Source: Chitinispirillaceae bacterium
GTDB taxonomy: Bacteria; Fibrobacterota; Chitinivibrionia; Chitinivibrionales; Chitinispirillaceae
Assembly (NCBI GenBank): GCA_016926315.1
Contig: JAFGOU010000078.1
Coordinates: forward strand, 1 to 8,428
Reading direction: 5' to 3'
Length of the DNA stretch: 8,428 nt
The position numbers and the translations under genes are program-made. The notes under the pieces were generated by a model, which saw only the letters and a list, made by a program, of their open reading frames with translations, searched no databases and was not told where the DNA came from. This document shows, piece after piece, positions 1 to 6,535 of the stretch. Every line of letters starts with the position of its first letter. Within the stretch, counting starts at the first letter, position 1.

Positions 1-40
1 AAAAAGATTTCTCTCCCGCTTACGCGGGCTCGAAATGACA
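1..40 (-). repeat. Dispersed palindromic repeat, copy 1 (cut by window edge)
   Basis: Read on the minus strand this begins TGTCATTTCGAG (40-29) and continues to GAGAAATCT (13-5). The right-hand copy beyond htpX begins TGTCATTCCGAG (987-998) and continues to GAGGAATCT (1006-1014), so the two are the same family in opposite orientation. The middle holds a small hairpin, CCCGC (15-19) and GCGGG (24-28) around a 4-nt loop. It carries no coding potential. Short intergenic repeats with this TGTCATTYCGAG signature recur in many bacterial genomes; whether the element continues to the left cannot be seen. Confidence 0.6.
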
Positions 41-107
41 GTACCCTTTCCACAATTGTGTGCAGACAATTTTGAGACGATTAATAACTGCCTTCACGAC
101 AACGGGA

Positions 108-112
108 AAGGA
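108..112 (+). promoter_or_regulatory. Ribosome binding site of htpX
   Basis: AAGGA lies 7 nt before the ATG at 120. It decides the start: the in-frame GTG at 60 would add 20 residues (polar, not membrane-like) and has no comparable Shine-Dalgarno sequence. Confidence 0.7.
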
Positions 113-119
113 CGATACC

Positions 120-965
120 ATGAATTTTCTGAAAACCACGGTTCTTCTGGGAGCGCTGACCGGACTCCTTATGCTCTTCGGCAACCTTGCCGCCGGACAG
201 AACGGCATGCTCATGGCGCTCGTGTTCGCCGGACTTATGAACTTCGGCGCGTTCTGGTTTTCCGACAAAATCGTCCTTGCAATGTACCGGGCAAAACCGG
301 TGAGCGAACAGGATGCGCCGGTCCTGTACCGGATCGTAAAAAGGCTCGCCGACAAAGCCGGCATGCCCATGCCCAAGGTGTATATCATCCCGACCGATGC
401 GCCGAACGCCTTTGCCACGGGCCGCAGCCCGAAACACGCGTCCGTTGCCGCGACCGCCGGGATCATGCGCACGCTCAGCGAAGAGGAGCTTGAAGGGGTC
501 ATGGCCCACGAACTCGCCCATGTGCAGAACCGTGACACCCTGACCGCGACCATCGCGGCAACCATGGCTGGCGCCATTGCCTATCTTGCGACCATGGTAC
601 GGTGGGGCGCCATACTCGGCGGTCGCGGCAGCGACAACCGGGGCGGACTCATCGGCTCGCTCGCCATGGCGTTCATCGCGCCGATCGCGGCATTGCTCAT
701 CCAGATGGCCATCTCCCGCTCCCGCGAATACGCGGCCGACGAGAGCGGTGCGCGGCTCTGCGGCAGGCCGCTGGCCCTTGCCGGCGCGCTCGAACGGCTC
801 GAAGCGTCGGCCCGGCAGCGGCCGCTCATCGGCGCCAACCCGGCGGCGGCATCACTCTTTATCGTTAATCCGTTCCAGGGCCAGGCCCTGCTGTCGCTGT
901 TCTCCACCCACCCACCCATGGAGAAACGGATCGCCAAGCTGCGGGAGCTTGCGAGAGAGGGGTAA
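120..965 (+). CDS. htpX: HtpX-type membrane zinc metalloprotease (peptidase family M48B)
   Basis: Predicted inner-membrane zinc endopeptidase that cleaves misfolded membrane proteins at the cytoplasmic face, part of envelope quality control alongside FtsH in E. coli (family knowledge). The 281-residue length fits bacterial HtpX. Seen in the sequence: two N-terminal hydrophobic segments (about 4-25 and 29-48), the zinc motif HELAH at 130-134 within [12 protein letters not shown], two further hydrophobic segments (about 142-160 and 177-197), and the [11 protein letters not shown] motif at 201-211, whose E203 would be the third zinc ligand. The [11 protein letters not shown] motif near the C terminus (261-271) is also typical. 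The ATG at 120 is preceded by AAGGA. The gene stands alone between two repeat copies, and the next gene is convergent, so it appears monocistronic unless an upstream gene lies outside the window. All catalytic elements are intact. Confidence 0.95.
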   Translation: MNFLKTTVLLGALTGLLMLFGNLAAGQNGMLMALVFAGLMNFGAFWFSDKIVLAMYRAKPVSEQDAPVLYRIVKRLADKAGMPMPKVYIIPTDAPNAFATGRSPKHASVAATAGIMRTLSEEELEGVMAHELAHVQNRDTLTATIAATMAGAIAYLATMVRWGAILGGRGSDNRGGLIGSLAMAFIAPIAALLIQMAISRSREYAADESGARLCGRPLALAGALERLEASARQRPLIGANPAAASLFIVNPFQGQALLSLFSTHPPMEKRIAKLRELAREG

Positions 966-1174
966 ATTTCGGACCCCTTCCTTGCTTGTCATTCCGAGTG
1001 GTAGCGAGGAATCTCGCTTGTCACTGCCGGCCCCGTGATCCCTCGTATGCACTCGGGATGACAGGATTGGCCATACAGAACCGCCAAACACCCCGGCCCC
1101 TCGGTTTTTCCCGAACAATTCCCGGTGATCAGGGAAAGTGAATTCGCGGATCGAAACCTCCAGAAGCGTACCCT
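966..1174. other. Convergent intergenic region between htpX and the lipoprotein gene
   Basis: These 209 bp hold the palindromic repeat at 986-1064. In the remaining part (1065-1174) I see no gene, no tRNA and no convincing terminator; a 4-bp TCGG/CCGA pairing at 1101-1114 is too weak to call. Confidence 0.6.
986..1064. repeat. Palindromic intergenic repeat, copy 2
   Basis: The ends are imperfect inverted repeats: 986-1000 (TTGTCATTCCGAGTG) pairs with 1050-1064 (CACTCGGGATGACAG) at 13 of 15 positions. An inner pair continues the fold: AGCGAGGAATC at 1003-1013 against the complement of GATCCCTCGTA at 1038-1048. Transcribed from either strand it could form a long hairpin. It lies between the convergent ends of htpX and the lipoprotein gene, so it may act as a bidirectional transcription stop or RNA stabiliser, although there is no clear T-run. 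No transposase is present; it is REP/MITE-like in size and structure. Confidence 0.65.
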
Positions 1175-3526
1175 TTATAACCCGCCTCTTTGCAATCCAC
1201 CCCTTTTCGCAGCCCTGGGAGCATCGGCAAGGCGCTCCAGCCCCTCCTGCGCCCGGCGATAGACCGTATGAATCGACAGCGCCTCCCGATACCCGACGGC
1301 CGCTTCGAGATATCGTCCCTGCTGCGTAAGCAGGTCTGCCCGCAGGCAGTGCCAGATTGGATTACGCGGCTCCCGGGCCAGCGCCTCGTCAAACAATCCT
1401 ATCGCCTCATCTGTCCGTCCCTGTTCCGCAGCTTCCGCCGCCCTGATCCGCAGCCCGGACACATGGTCAGGCGACTGTTTGACGATCCGTCGGCAGACCG
1501 CCACCGCCTTCTGCGGCTCGCCCATCTTATCGTAGGTCAATGCGAGCAAAAAGCGGCCCCGCACCTCTTCCGGCTCCAGCGCAATCGCGCGATCGAGATG
1601 CGTCATTGCCCGGTCGAACCGTTCAAGGACCTGGTGCAGATGACCGGCGTTGACATGGGCTTCGTAGTTTCCCGGCTCAGCCGCAAGGGCGCGGCCATAG
1701 GCCGCCAGCGCCTCGTCGAACCGGTCGAGCCTTTTGTAGACGTTGCCGAGGTTGACCAGCACCAGCGCGCTTGCGGAATCAATGGCCGCCGCTTCCCGGT
1801 AACTCTCCAGCGCCTCTGAGAGCTTTTCCTGCAGCTCCAGCATGTTCCCGAGGCTCACCTGCGCGTCACGGTTGCGGGGATTCATCCTGACCGCGGTCGC
1901 GTACCGCTTCTGCGCCGACGCGTAATCGCCTCCCTCCTCAAACGCCTTGCCCGATCGCCAGTAGGAAACGTCGTCGACAAACCGCTGCTCCATCCGTTCA
2001 ATAGGTCCGGCTGCCGCGTTCACGAACTCCGGAATGTTGGCGGCCCGGTCAGGCGCGGTAAGATGCTCGAGCAGAACGGGCGGCGAATCCTCTCCCTTGT
2101 CATTGATGTGCGTCAGAAAAAGCTGGGTATACGGGGAGTTCTGTTTCGACGCGAATACCAGCCAGCGGCTGTTCGAGGACCAGGAGTGCCAGGAGTTCAT
2201 CCGCCCGGTGTTACACCGCATGGGCCGCGGTTCGCCGCCCTGGGCAGGCATGAGGTAGAGCCTGCTGTCGGGCTGCAGCAGCATGTAGCTTGCGGCCTTG
2301 CAGAACACGATCCACTTTCCGTTTGGCGAAAAGCGCGGGAAATAATTGCTCATGCCGTTGTTGCTCGCGCCGGCAAGCGGTTCCGGCGTGCCGCCGGCGC
2401 CGTCATTGAACGACACCTGATAAAGGTCGAACCGGAACGGCTTTCCATGGACCAGAAACTCCTCGCACTCCTGTGGCGTCAGTTTGATCCGTTTCCCGTC
2501 ACAAAGCGCCAGGTTATGCGTACGGCTCCGGGCAAACACGATCCGCTTCTGGTCAGGCGACCAGGCCGCATTGCTCTGGACAAACGCGGGATTATCAGCG
2601 CCGCGAAGCGGCCGGAAGCTCTTCGACTCCCGGGAGTAGACCACCAGGATCCCCTTGATCGGGAAAAAGAGCTGGGAAAAAGCGAGGTCAGGCCGCGGCA
2701 CGAACACCGAGCGGTCCTTGACCGTGCTCACCACATAGCGTCCGTCGGGCGAAACCTGGGAAAGCAGACCGAAGGTCGGGTCGTTTTCGTCTCTTGCATA
2801 GTCGCTCCAGGAGATGATGTCGCCTGAATCGAGCACGGTCTCTTGCCCGACCGGCGCGATCACGTACGATCCCTTGTCATTCGCGTAATCCACGTCCATG
2901 CCAAGGAGCGCGCCGCTGGCTGAAAACGAGTGGCAGTTGCCGCACACCAGCAGGTTGTCGAGCACCACGGGCGCCTCCTTTTTGCCGACCGACCCGAACC
3001 GCCACCGTATGGTGGAGGGGTCCTTGACCGCCTCCTCGAACGGCAGCGTGACCTCCCGGTAAAAAAGCGCGTCGCCCACGCTGTCGGCTGAGGTGGAGAA
3101 ACAAACGGTTGCGGCGGAGAGAATGGTTTGGGGCGCTTTAATATCAACCCCAACGACCAGCAGGGTGGCAGGCGCATCCAGGGTGCGCTGCTTGATGGTC
3201 TCCCACAGGGTGTCGTGCGGCTGCCAGTACGGTCCATTCGCCAGGCGCTGGACCCGCCTGATTCCGGTCCCTGACGCGAAGGTCACCCTTATTAGCCATG
3301 CGTTCGCTTTGCCGGTGGTATCGGTCCAGCAGAACCGGGGCGCGATGATTTCCGGCGGGAACACCGCGCCGTGGGGCGGATAATCGATGGCACAGCCGGT
3401 TGCCACCGGAGTCCTTTCATGGGCCCGGCAGATGATCCCGGTAAGGCGCTGCTCTGAAACGCAACCGGATAAAAAGGTCAACGCCGTGATAATCGTCATG
3501 ACTTTCAACACGCACGTTCTCGACAC
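1175..3526 (-). CDS. Lipoprotein with one c-type heme motif, PD40 beta-propeller repeats and C-terminal TPRs
   Basis: Function not established. The GTG start at 3526 gives 783 residues with a lipoprotein signal: a hydrophobic stretch at 8-18, then the lipobox LSGC (19-22), so mature lipid-anchored Cys22. Next comes an Ig/FnIII-like segment (about 46-145, with YPPHGAVFPPEIIAPRFCW), then a single heme-attachment motif CGNCH (195-199); M210 just after it could be the distal ligand. Four PD40/TolB-like propeller motifs follow: VSPDGRYVVS (258-267), WSPDQKRIVFA (322-332), FSPNGKWIVF (399-408) and WSSNSRWLVFAS (449-460). From about 521 to 760 there are some seven TPRs, such as NLGNVYKRLDRFDEALAAYG. 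Cysteine heme attachment implies a periplasmic or extracytoplasmic location. It is divergent from the MFS/spermidine-synthase-like gene, which suggests shared control. An upstream in-frame ATG (3718) would add 64 residues ahead of the signal peptide and is unlikely. Generic calls such as TolB-like protein or TPR protein would capture only parts of it. Confidence 0.85.
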   Translation of the reverse strand: MSRTCVLKVMTIITALTFLSGCVSEQRLTGIICRAHERTPVATGCAIDYPPHGAVFPPEIIAPRFCWTDTTGKANAWLIRVTFASGTGIRRVQRLANGPYWQPHDTLWETIKQRTLDAPATLLVVGVDIKAPQTILSAATVCFSTSADSVGDALFYREVTLPFEEAVKDPSTIRWRFGSVGKKEAPVVLDNLLVCGNCHSFSASGALLGMDVDYANDKGSYVIAPVGQETVLDSGDIISWSDYARDENDPTFGLLSQVSPDGRYVVSTVKDRSVFVPRPDLAFSQLFFPIKGILVVYSRESKSFRPLRGADNPAFVQSNAAWSPDQKRIVFARSRTHNLALCDGKRIKLTPQECEEFLVHGKPFRFDLYQVSFNDGAGGTPEPLAGASNNGMSNYFPRFSPNGKWIVFCKAASYMLLQPDSRLYLMPAQGGEPRPMRCNTGRMNSWHSWSSNSRWLVFASKQNSPYTQLFLTHINDKGEDSPPVLLEHLTAPDRAANIPEFVNAAAGPIERMEQRFVDDVSYWRSGKAFEEGGDYASAQKRYATAVRMNPRNRDAQVSLGNMLELQEKLSEALESYREAAAIDSASALVLVNLGNVYKRLDRFDEALAAYGRALAAEPGNYEAHVNAGHLHQVLERFDRAMTHLDRAIALEPEEVRGRFLLALTYDKMGEPQKAVAVCRRIVKQSPDHVSGLRIRAAEAAEQGRTDEAIGLFDEALAREPRNPIWHCLRADLLTQQGRYLEAAVGYREALSIHTVYRRAQEGLERLADAPRAAKRGGLQRGGL

Positions 3527-3538
3527 CGCTCCTCCCTC
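3527..3538 (-). promoter_or_regulatory. Ribosome binding site of the heme-motif lipoprotein gene
   Basis: On the minus strand GAGGGAGGAG immediately precedes the GTG start at 3526; GGAGG is 4 nt and GAGGG 7 nt from it. It is the only strong Shine-Dalgarno sequence in this part and places the start directly before the lipoprotein signal sequence. Confidence 0.65.
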
Positions 3539-3552
3539 GTTTGAATCGTATG

Positions 3553-3567
3553 GAAAAATACTTTTTC
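3553..3567. repeat. Small A/T inverted repeat in the lipoprotein gene leader
   Basis: GAAAAA (3553-3558) and TTTTTC (3562-3567) form a perfect 6-bp inverted repeat around TAC, about 15 nt upstream of the ribosome binding site of the minus-strand lipoprotein gene. It could be a weak leader hairpin or a protein-binding site; chance is possible in A/T-rich leader sequence. Confidence 0.3.
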
Positions 3568-3571
3568 GCGA

Positions 3572-3590
3572 TGACAGGGGCCGTCTGTCA
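3572..3590. repeat. Inverted repeat TGACAG-N7-CTGTCA in the divergent intergenic region
   Basis: TGACAG (3572-3577) and CTGTCA (3585-3590) are perfect complements separated by 7 nt, with six T residues at 3594-3599 on the plus strand. The spacing suits a dimeric DNA-binding protein, and the site would lie in the untranslated leader of the minus-strand gene. Alternatively it could be a weak plus-strand terminator or a remnant of the GATGACAG-ending repeat family seen around htpX. Confidence 0.35.
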
Positions 3591-3638
3591 CTGTTTTTTA
3601 CTGATGCCGCAGCCACTCCGACTCCGGTTTTTTGGTAT

Positions 3639-3667
3639 ATTCTAAACCAGGCCGGCGGTGCCGGGAA
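3639..3667 (-). promoter_or_regulatory. Possible promoter of the heme-motif lipoprotein gene
   Basis: On the minus strand TAGAAT (3644-3639) matches the -10 consensus at 5 of 6 positions. At 17 bp upstream, TTCCCG (3667-3662) matches the -35 at only 3 of 6. Transcription would start near 3632 and leave a leader of about 105 nt. The weak -35 directly abuts the palindrome at 3669-3689, which would suit activator-dependent control; this is inference. Confidence 0.3.
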
Positions 3668-3668
3668 C

Positions 3669-3689
3669 CCATGAATGATGCATTCATGG
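3669..3689. promoter_or_regulatory. Perfect 9-bp palindrome, candidate operator between divergent genes
   Basis: CCATGAATG (3669-3677) and CATTCATGG (3681-3689) are perfect complements around a 3-nt centre. It sits in the middle of the 261-bp divergent region, just upstream of the possible minus-strand promoter and about 100 bp before the plus-strand gene. Such a site is typical of dimeric regulators; neither arm is followed by a T-run, so it is not a terminator. No regulator gene is present in the window. Confidence 0.45.
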
Positions 3690-3787
3690 AACAAGCTGCT
3701 GCTGCCTGGGAAATACACGCGATACGCGATCGTTTTTCCCGCACCGTAATAACCCGCAGCGACGATTTTTAAATAGTGAACCTATCC

Positions 3788-6493
3788 ATGGCGCCCAATC
3801 GCTCCACCTCCCCTCATCCCAACCTTCTCTACCTTCTTTTTTTCCTGACCGGAACGTGCGGCCTGATCTATCAGGTCGTGTGGGCCAGAATGTTCGGACT
3901 TGTGTTCGGCAATACCGTTTTTGCCGCCAGTACCGTACTGGCCGCTTTCATGGCCGGGCTTGCCATCGGCAGCTACGTTGCGGGCAGATATCCCACGCAT
4001 GCCGAAAAGGGACTCCGGCGCTATGCTTTCATCGAGGTATGCATCGGCATATGCGGCGCTGCAATGCCGCTTGCCGTTCACCTCGTCGATGGGTGGTATG
4101 GTGCGATTTTCCGTCTATTCGACCCGACGTTCGGCGTATTGACGCTTATCAGATTTTTCCTTTCCTTCCTCATTATCCTCATTCCCTGCACTTTCATGGG
4201 CGCTTCGCTGCCGATCATGATAGGATATGTCTCACCATGGTACAGACTCCCTGAGCGCGCCACCTCGCTCTTTTACGGCATCAATACCCTCGGCGCATTT
4301 ACCGGGTGCTTTTTCACCGGTTTCTTTTTTATCGGCACTCTCGGCATGATAAGGACATCGTTTCTTGCCGGGGCGATCAATGTCGCCGCAGCGGCCGCGG
4401 CATGGGCACTTTCACGAAAATACCCGGCACCTCCGGCGCCGGAATCGATGACGCAACAGAAAACAGCTTCAGCAGCCAATGATCCCTCCGACCGGTGGGC
4501 CGTTGCGCTTCTTCTCTCTGCCTGCGCGATTACCGGTTTTGCGGCACTCGGCATGGAGGTTGCCTGGATGAGGGCCCTGGTATGGATCGTGGGTACCGAT
4601 TCATACGCCTTTGCCCACATGCTGGCCGTCGTTCTTTTTGGCATCGGCGCCGGCAGTCTGATCGCCTCTTTTCTGGTAAAAACGGCTCCGGATAAAACAG
4701 ATCCCCTTTTCTGGACGGTTCTCCTGCTCGGGGCGATGGTGGCGCTTTCCACCAATGCACTTTGCCTTTCGTATGAGGTAAACCGGTCCGTCCAGGGAAT
4801 AGTGTCCGGAGCGCTCGGCGGTATCGTAAACACGCTTCCGGCAGCCTGGCGGCCGGACACCGTCACCGCCTTCCAGTACCTTTTCGAGCTGCACCGCTTC
4901 ATCGTACCATCGTTTGTCATGGCCATCCCGGCAACGCTCATGGGCATCGCCTTTCCGCTGTTTGTGAAAAAACTCGACCGTCCGGGGTTTGCTTCCAGCA
5001 GAAACGTGGGAACCGCCTATGCCGCCAATACGCTCGGCGCCATTCTCGGGTCTCTCTGCATGGGGTTCGTTCTTATCCCGCAAATCGGCCTGTTCCCGTC
5101 CATCCTGCTCATGGCGGCGCTCTATGGGGCCGCCGCTGCGCTGGTGCTCGCGGCATCGGCACGATGGAAAGCGCCCTCCCTGTTCATGCGCGCGGCGGCG
5201 CTTGGCGCAGCGCTCCTGCTGCTGCCGTTCATCGTTAAAACCGATTTCCGCGACCTTCTTGATAAAACCATGCGATCGGACCCCCTGCGCCTTGACGAGC
5301 GGCTGCTCTATTTCAAGGAACACGCCACCGGCGGGGTCCTGGTCAAGGAAAGCGCCTACTATGGCAGGGAGATGTGCATCGACGGCGTGCAGGTCGCCTC
5401 CACCGGTGCGTTCGACCTCCATTCGCATCTCTACCCCGCCCACCTCATGTGCATGCTGCGGCCAAACGCCCAAAACGCCCTGCTCATCGCCTTCGGCTGC
5501 GGCGGGACGGCCGGGTCGATGCTCCTGTACGATACCATCAAACAGCTTGACGTCGTGGAGATTTGCGACGGGGTGGTGGAGCCGGCGAAGCGTTTTTTTC
5601 CCGCCATGAACAGGAACGTCCTCGACAATCCCCGGCTCAACCTGATCATTCAGGACGGCAGGAACTACGTGCGCATGACGGACAAGCGGTACGATATCAT
5701 CTACTCCGGGCCCATCCATCCGCAGACCAGCCAGGGAAGCGCGGCGCTCTACACCCGCGACTTTTTCAACGACTGCGGAAAACGGCTTGCGCCCGGCGGT
5801 ATCCAGTGCGTCTGGCTGCCCCTGCACATGCGTTCGGTAAAGGACTTCAAGACCGTGGTCAAATCCTTCCTCGATGCCTACCCGCACGCCTGCCTGTGGC
5901 AGCTCCCCCAGACGAGCACGTCGGTCTGTCATCCCCACCTCATCGGGTCGAAGGAGGAGATAACGATCGATTACCAGGCCGTCGGCGCGGCCCTCAATCG
6001 ACCCGACGTCTCGGCGGACCTGAAAAGGATCGGCGATTGCGGCTTTGAAGAACCGTATGAGTTCATCTCCCAGCTTGCCATGAGCGAATCGACCCTGCGC
6101 CGGATGGTCGAGGGGATCGACGTCGCCACCACCGACGACCGTCCCATCGTTGAATTTTACGATATCGCCAACAGTTCGCAGGAAACGGCCAAAACCGGCA
6201 TGCTGCTCGAACTGGGCAACCATATGGAAAACCCGCTGCCCTGGGTCAGGAACATCCCGGCGGAAAAACAGGAAGGATTAATCCGTGACATCGAACGGAT
6301 GCTCGAGGGAACGCAGTACCTGCTGCTCGGCCATTTTTTCTATATTCGCGCGCAGGAATCAGGAATCCGCGGCAGCGAAGATCTCGCGAACCTCGCCGCG
6401 GCTTATGAAAAGTCGCTGGAGTTCATCCCGGGGAGCGCCTTTCCGGCGACCGTGTTGGGACAGATGCACAATGGTTCCCTTTTCCGACGGTGA
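3788..6493 (+). CDS. Fused MFS-like membrane domain / spermidine synthase-like protein
   Basis: Large inner-membrane protein (901 residues) of the widespread but little-characterised fused MFS/spermidine-synthase family. About 12-13 hydrophobic segments fill residues 12-483, including the family signature LIYQVVWARMFGLVFG (26-41). A Rossmann-type aminopropyl/methyltransferase-like domain follows (about 500-792): glycine-rich FGCGGTAGS (569-577), acidic VVEIC (589-593), DGRNY (623-627), LYTRDFF (654-660) and the closing TTDDRPIVEF (781-790). In true spermidine synthases the YD(x4)D(x2)DP loop supplies the catalytic and amine-binding Asp; here the same spacing reads YDIIYSGPIHP (635-645), with G641 and H644 instead. 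Ordinary spermidine synthesis is therefore doubtful, while nucleotide or SAM-type binding looks preserved. A short helical tail, possibly one degenerate TPR, ends the protein. A GTG at 3776 would add four residues; neither start has a clear Shine-Dalgarno sequence, and ATG was preferred. Its substrate is unknown. Confidence 0.9.
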   Translation: MAPNRSTSPHPNLLYLLFFLTGTCGLIYQVVWARMFGLVFGNTVFAASTVLAAFMAGLAIGSYVAGRYPTHAEKGLRRYAFIEVCIGICGAAMPLAVHLVDGWYGAIFRLFDPTFGVLTLIRFFLSFLIILIPCTFMGASLPIMIGYVSPWYRLPERATSLFYGINTLGAFTGCFFTGFFFIGTLGMIRTSFLAGAINVAAAAAAWALSRKYPAPPAPESMTQQKTASAANDPSDRWAVALLLSACAITGFAALGMEVAWMRALVWIVGTDSYAFAHMLAVVLFGIGAGSLIASFLVKTAPDKTDPLFWTVLLLGAMVALSTNALCLSYEVNRSVQGIVSGALGGIVNTLPAAWRPDTVTAFQYLFELHRFIVPSFVMAIPATLMGIAFPLFVKKLDRPGFASSRNVGTAYAANTLGAILGSLCMGFVLIPQIGLFPSILLMAALYGAAAALVLAASARWKAPSLFMRAAALGAALLLLPFIVKTDFRDLLDKTMRSDPLRLDERLLYFKEHATGGVLVKESAYYGREMCIDGVQVASTGAFDLHSHLYPAHLMCMLRPNAQNALLIAFGCGGTAGSMLLYDTIKQLDVVEICDGVVEPAKRFFPAMNRNVLDNPRLNLIIQDGRNYVRMTDKRYDIIYSGPIHPQTSQGSAALYTRDFFNDCGKRLAPGGIQCVWLPLHMRSVKDFKTVVKSFLDAYPHACLWQLPQTSTSVCHPHLIGSKEEITIDYQAVGAALNRPDVSADLKRIGDCGFEEPYEFISQLAMSESTLRRMVEGIDVATTDDRPIVEFYDIANSSQETAKTGMLLELGNHMENPLPWVRNIPAEKQEGLIRDIERMLEGTQYLLLGHFFYIRAQESGIRGSEDLANLAAAYEKSLEFIPGSAFPATVLGQMHNGSLFRR

Positions 6494-6495
6494 AA

Positions 6496-6519
6496 AGGGG
6501 GCCCCGGGAGCCGCCCCCT
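6496..6519 (-). terminator. Intrinsic terminator of the beta-barrel gene
   Basis: AGGGGGC (6496-6502) pairs with GCCCCCT (6513-6519), a 7-bp GC stem with a 10-nt loop. On the minus strand it is followed directly by TTTT, 17 nt past the stop codon of the outer-membrane protein gene. The T-run side overlaps the stop codon of the plus-strand gene. On the plus strand there is no T-run, so it is a poor terminator for the fused MFS gene, though the hairpin may still slow transcription. Confidence 0.65.
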
Positions 6520-6535
6520 GCGCCGTCAGCTTTGA

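Noticed and set aside
59..87. Sigma70-like promoter before htpX
   Set aside because: The A/T-rich stretch near 81-87 gives only poor -10 matches and no -35 at acceptable spacing.
60..119. 20-residue N-terminal extension of HtpX from the GTG at 60
   Set aside because: No Shine-Dalgarno sequence, and the ATG at 120 has AAGGA at correct spacing and matches the usual HtpX N terminus beginning with a membrane segment.
20..577. Minus-strand open frame (185 codons) opposite htpX
   Set aside because: It overlaps the htpX coding region, including the HELAH motif, and its low-complexity Ala/Ser/Arg translation is a typical shadow.
2063..2827. Plus-strand open frame (254 codons) inside the lipoprotein gene
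   Set aside because: Antisense to the PD40/TPR gene, no ribosome binding site noticed, and Arg/Pro/His-rich translation without motifs.
3527..3718. 64-residue N-terminal extension of the lipoprotein from the ATG at 3718
   Set aside because: It would bury the lipoprotein signal sequence inside the protein, and the stretch contains promoter-like sequence and inverted repeats. The GTG at 3526 has a strong ribosome binding site.
4601..6223. Long minus-strand open frame (540 codons) opposite the fused MFS/spermidine synthase-like gene
   Set aside because: It is fully antisense to a gene with clear family motifs. Its translation is rich in Arg, Gly and His with no recognisable domain, as expected from the mirror of GC-rich codon use.
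6494..6519. Plus-strand terminator for the fused MFS gene
   Set aside because: The hairpin is real, but on the plus strand it is followed by GCGCC rather than a T-run; only the minus-strand reading fits an intrinsic terminator.
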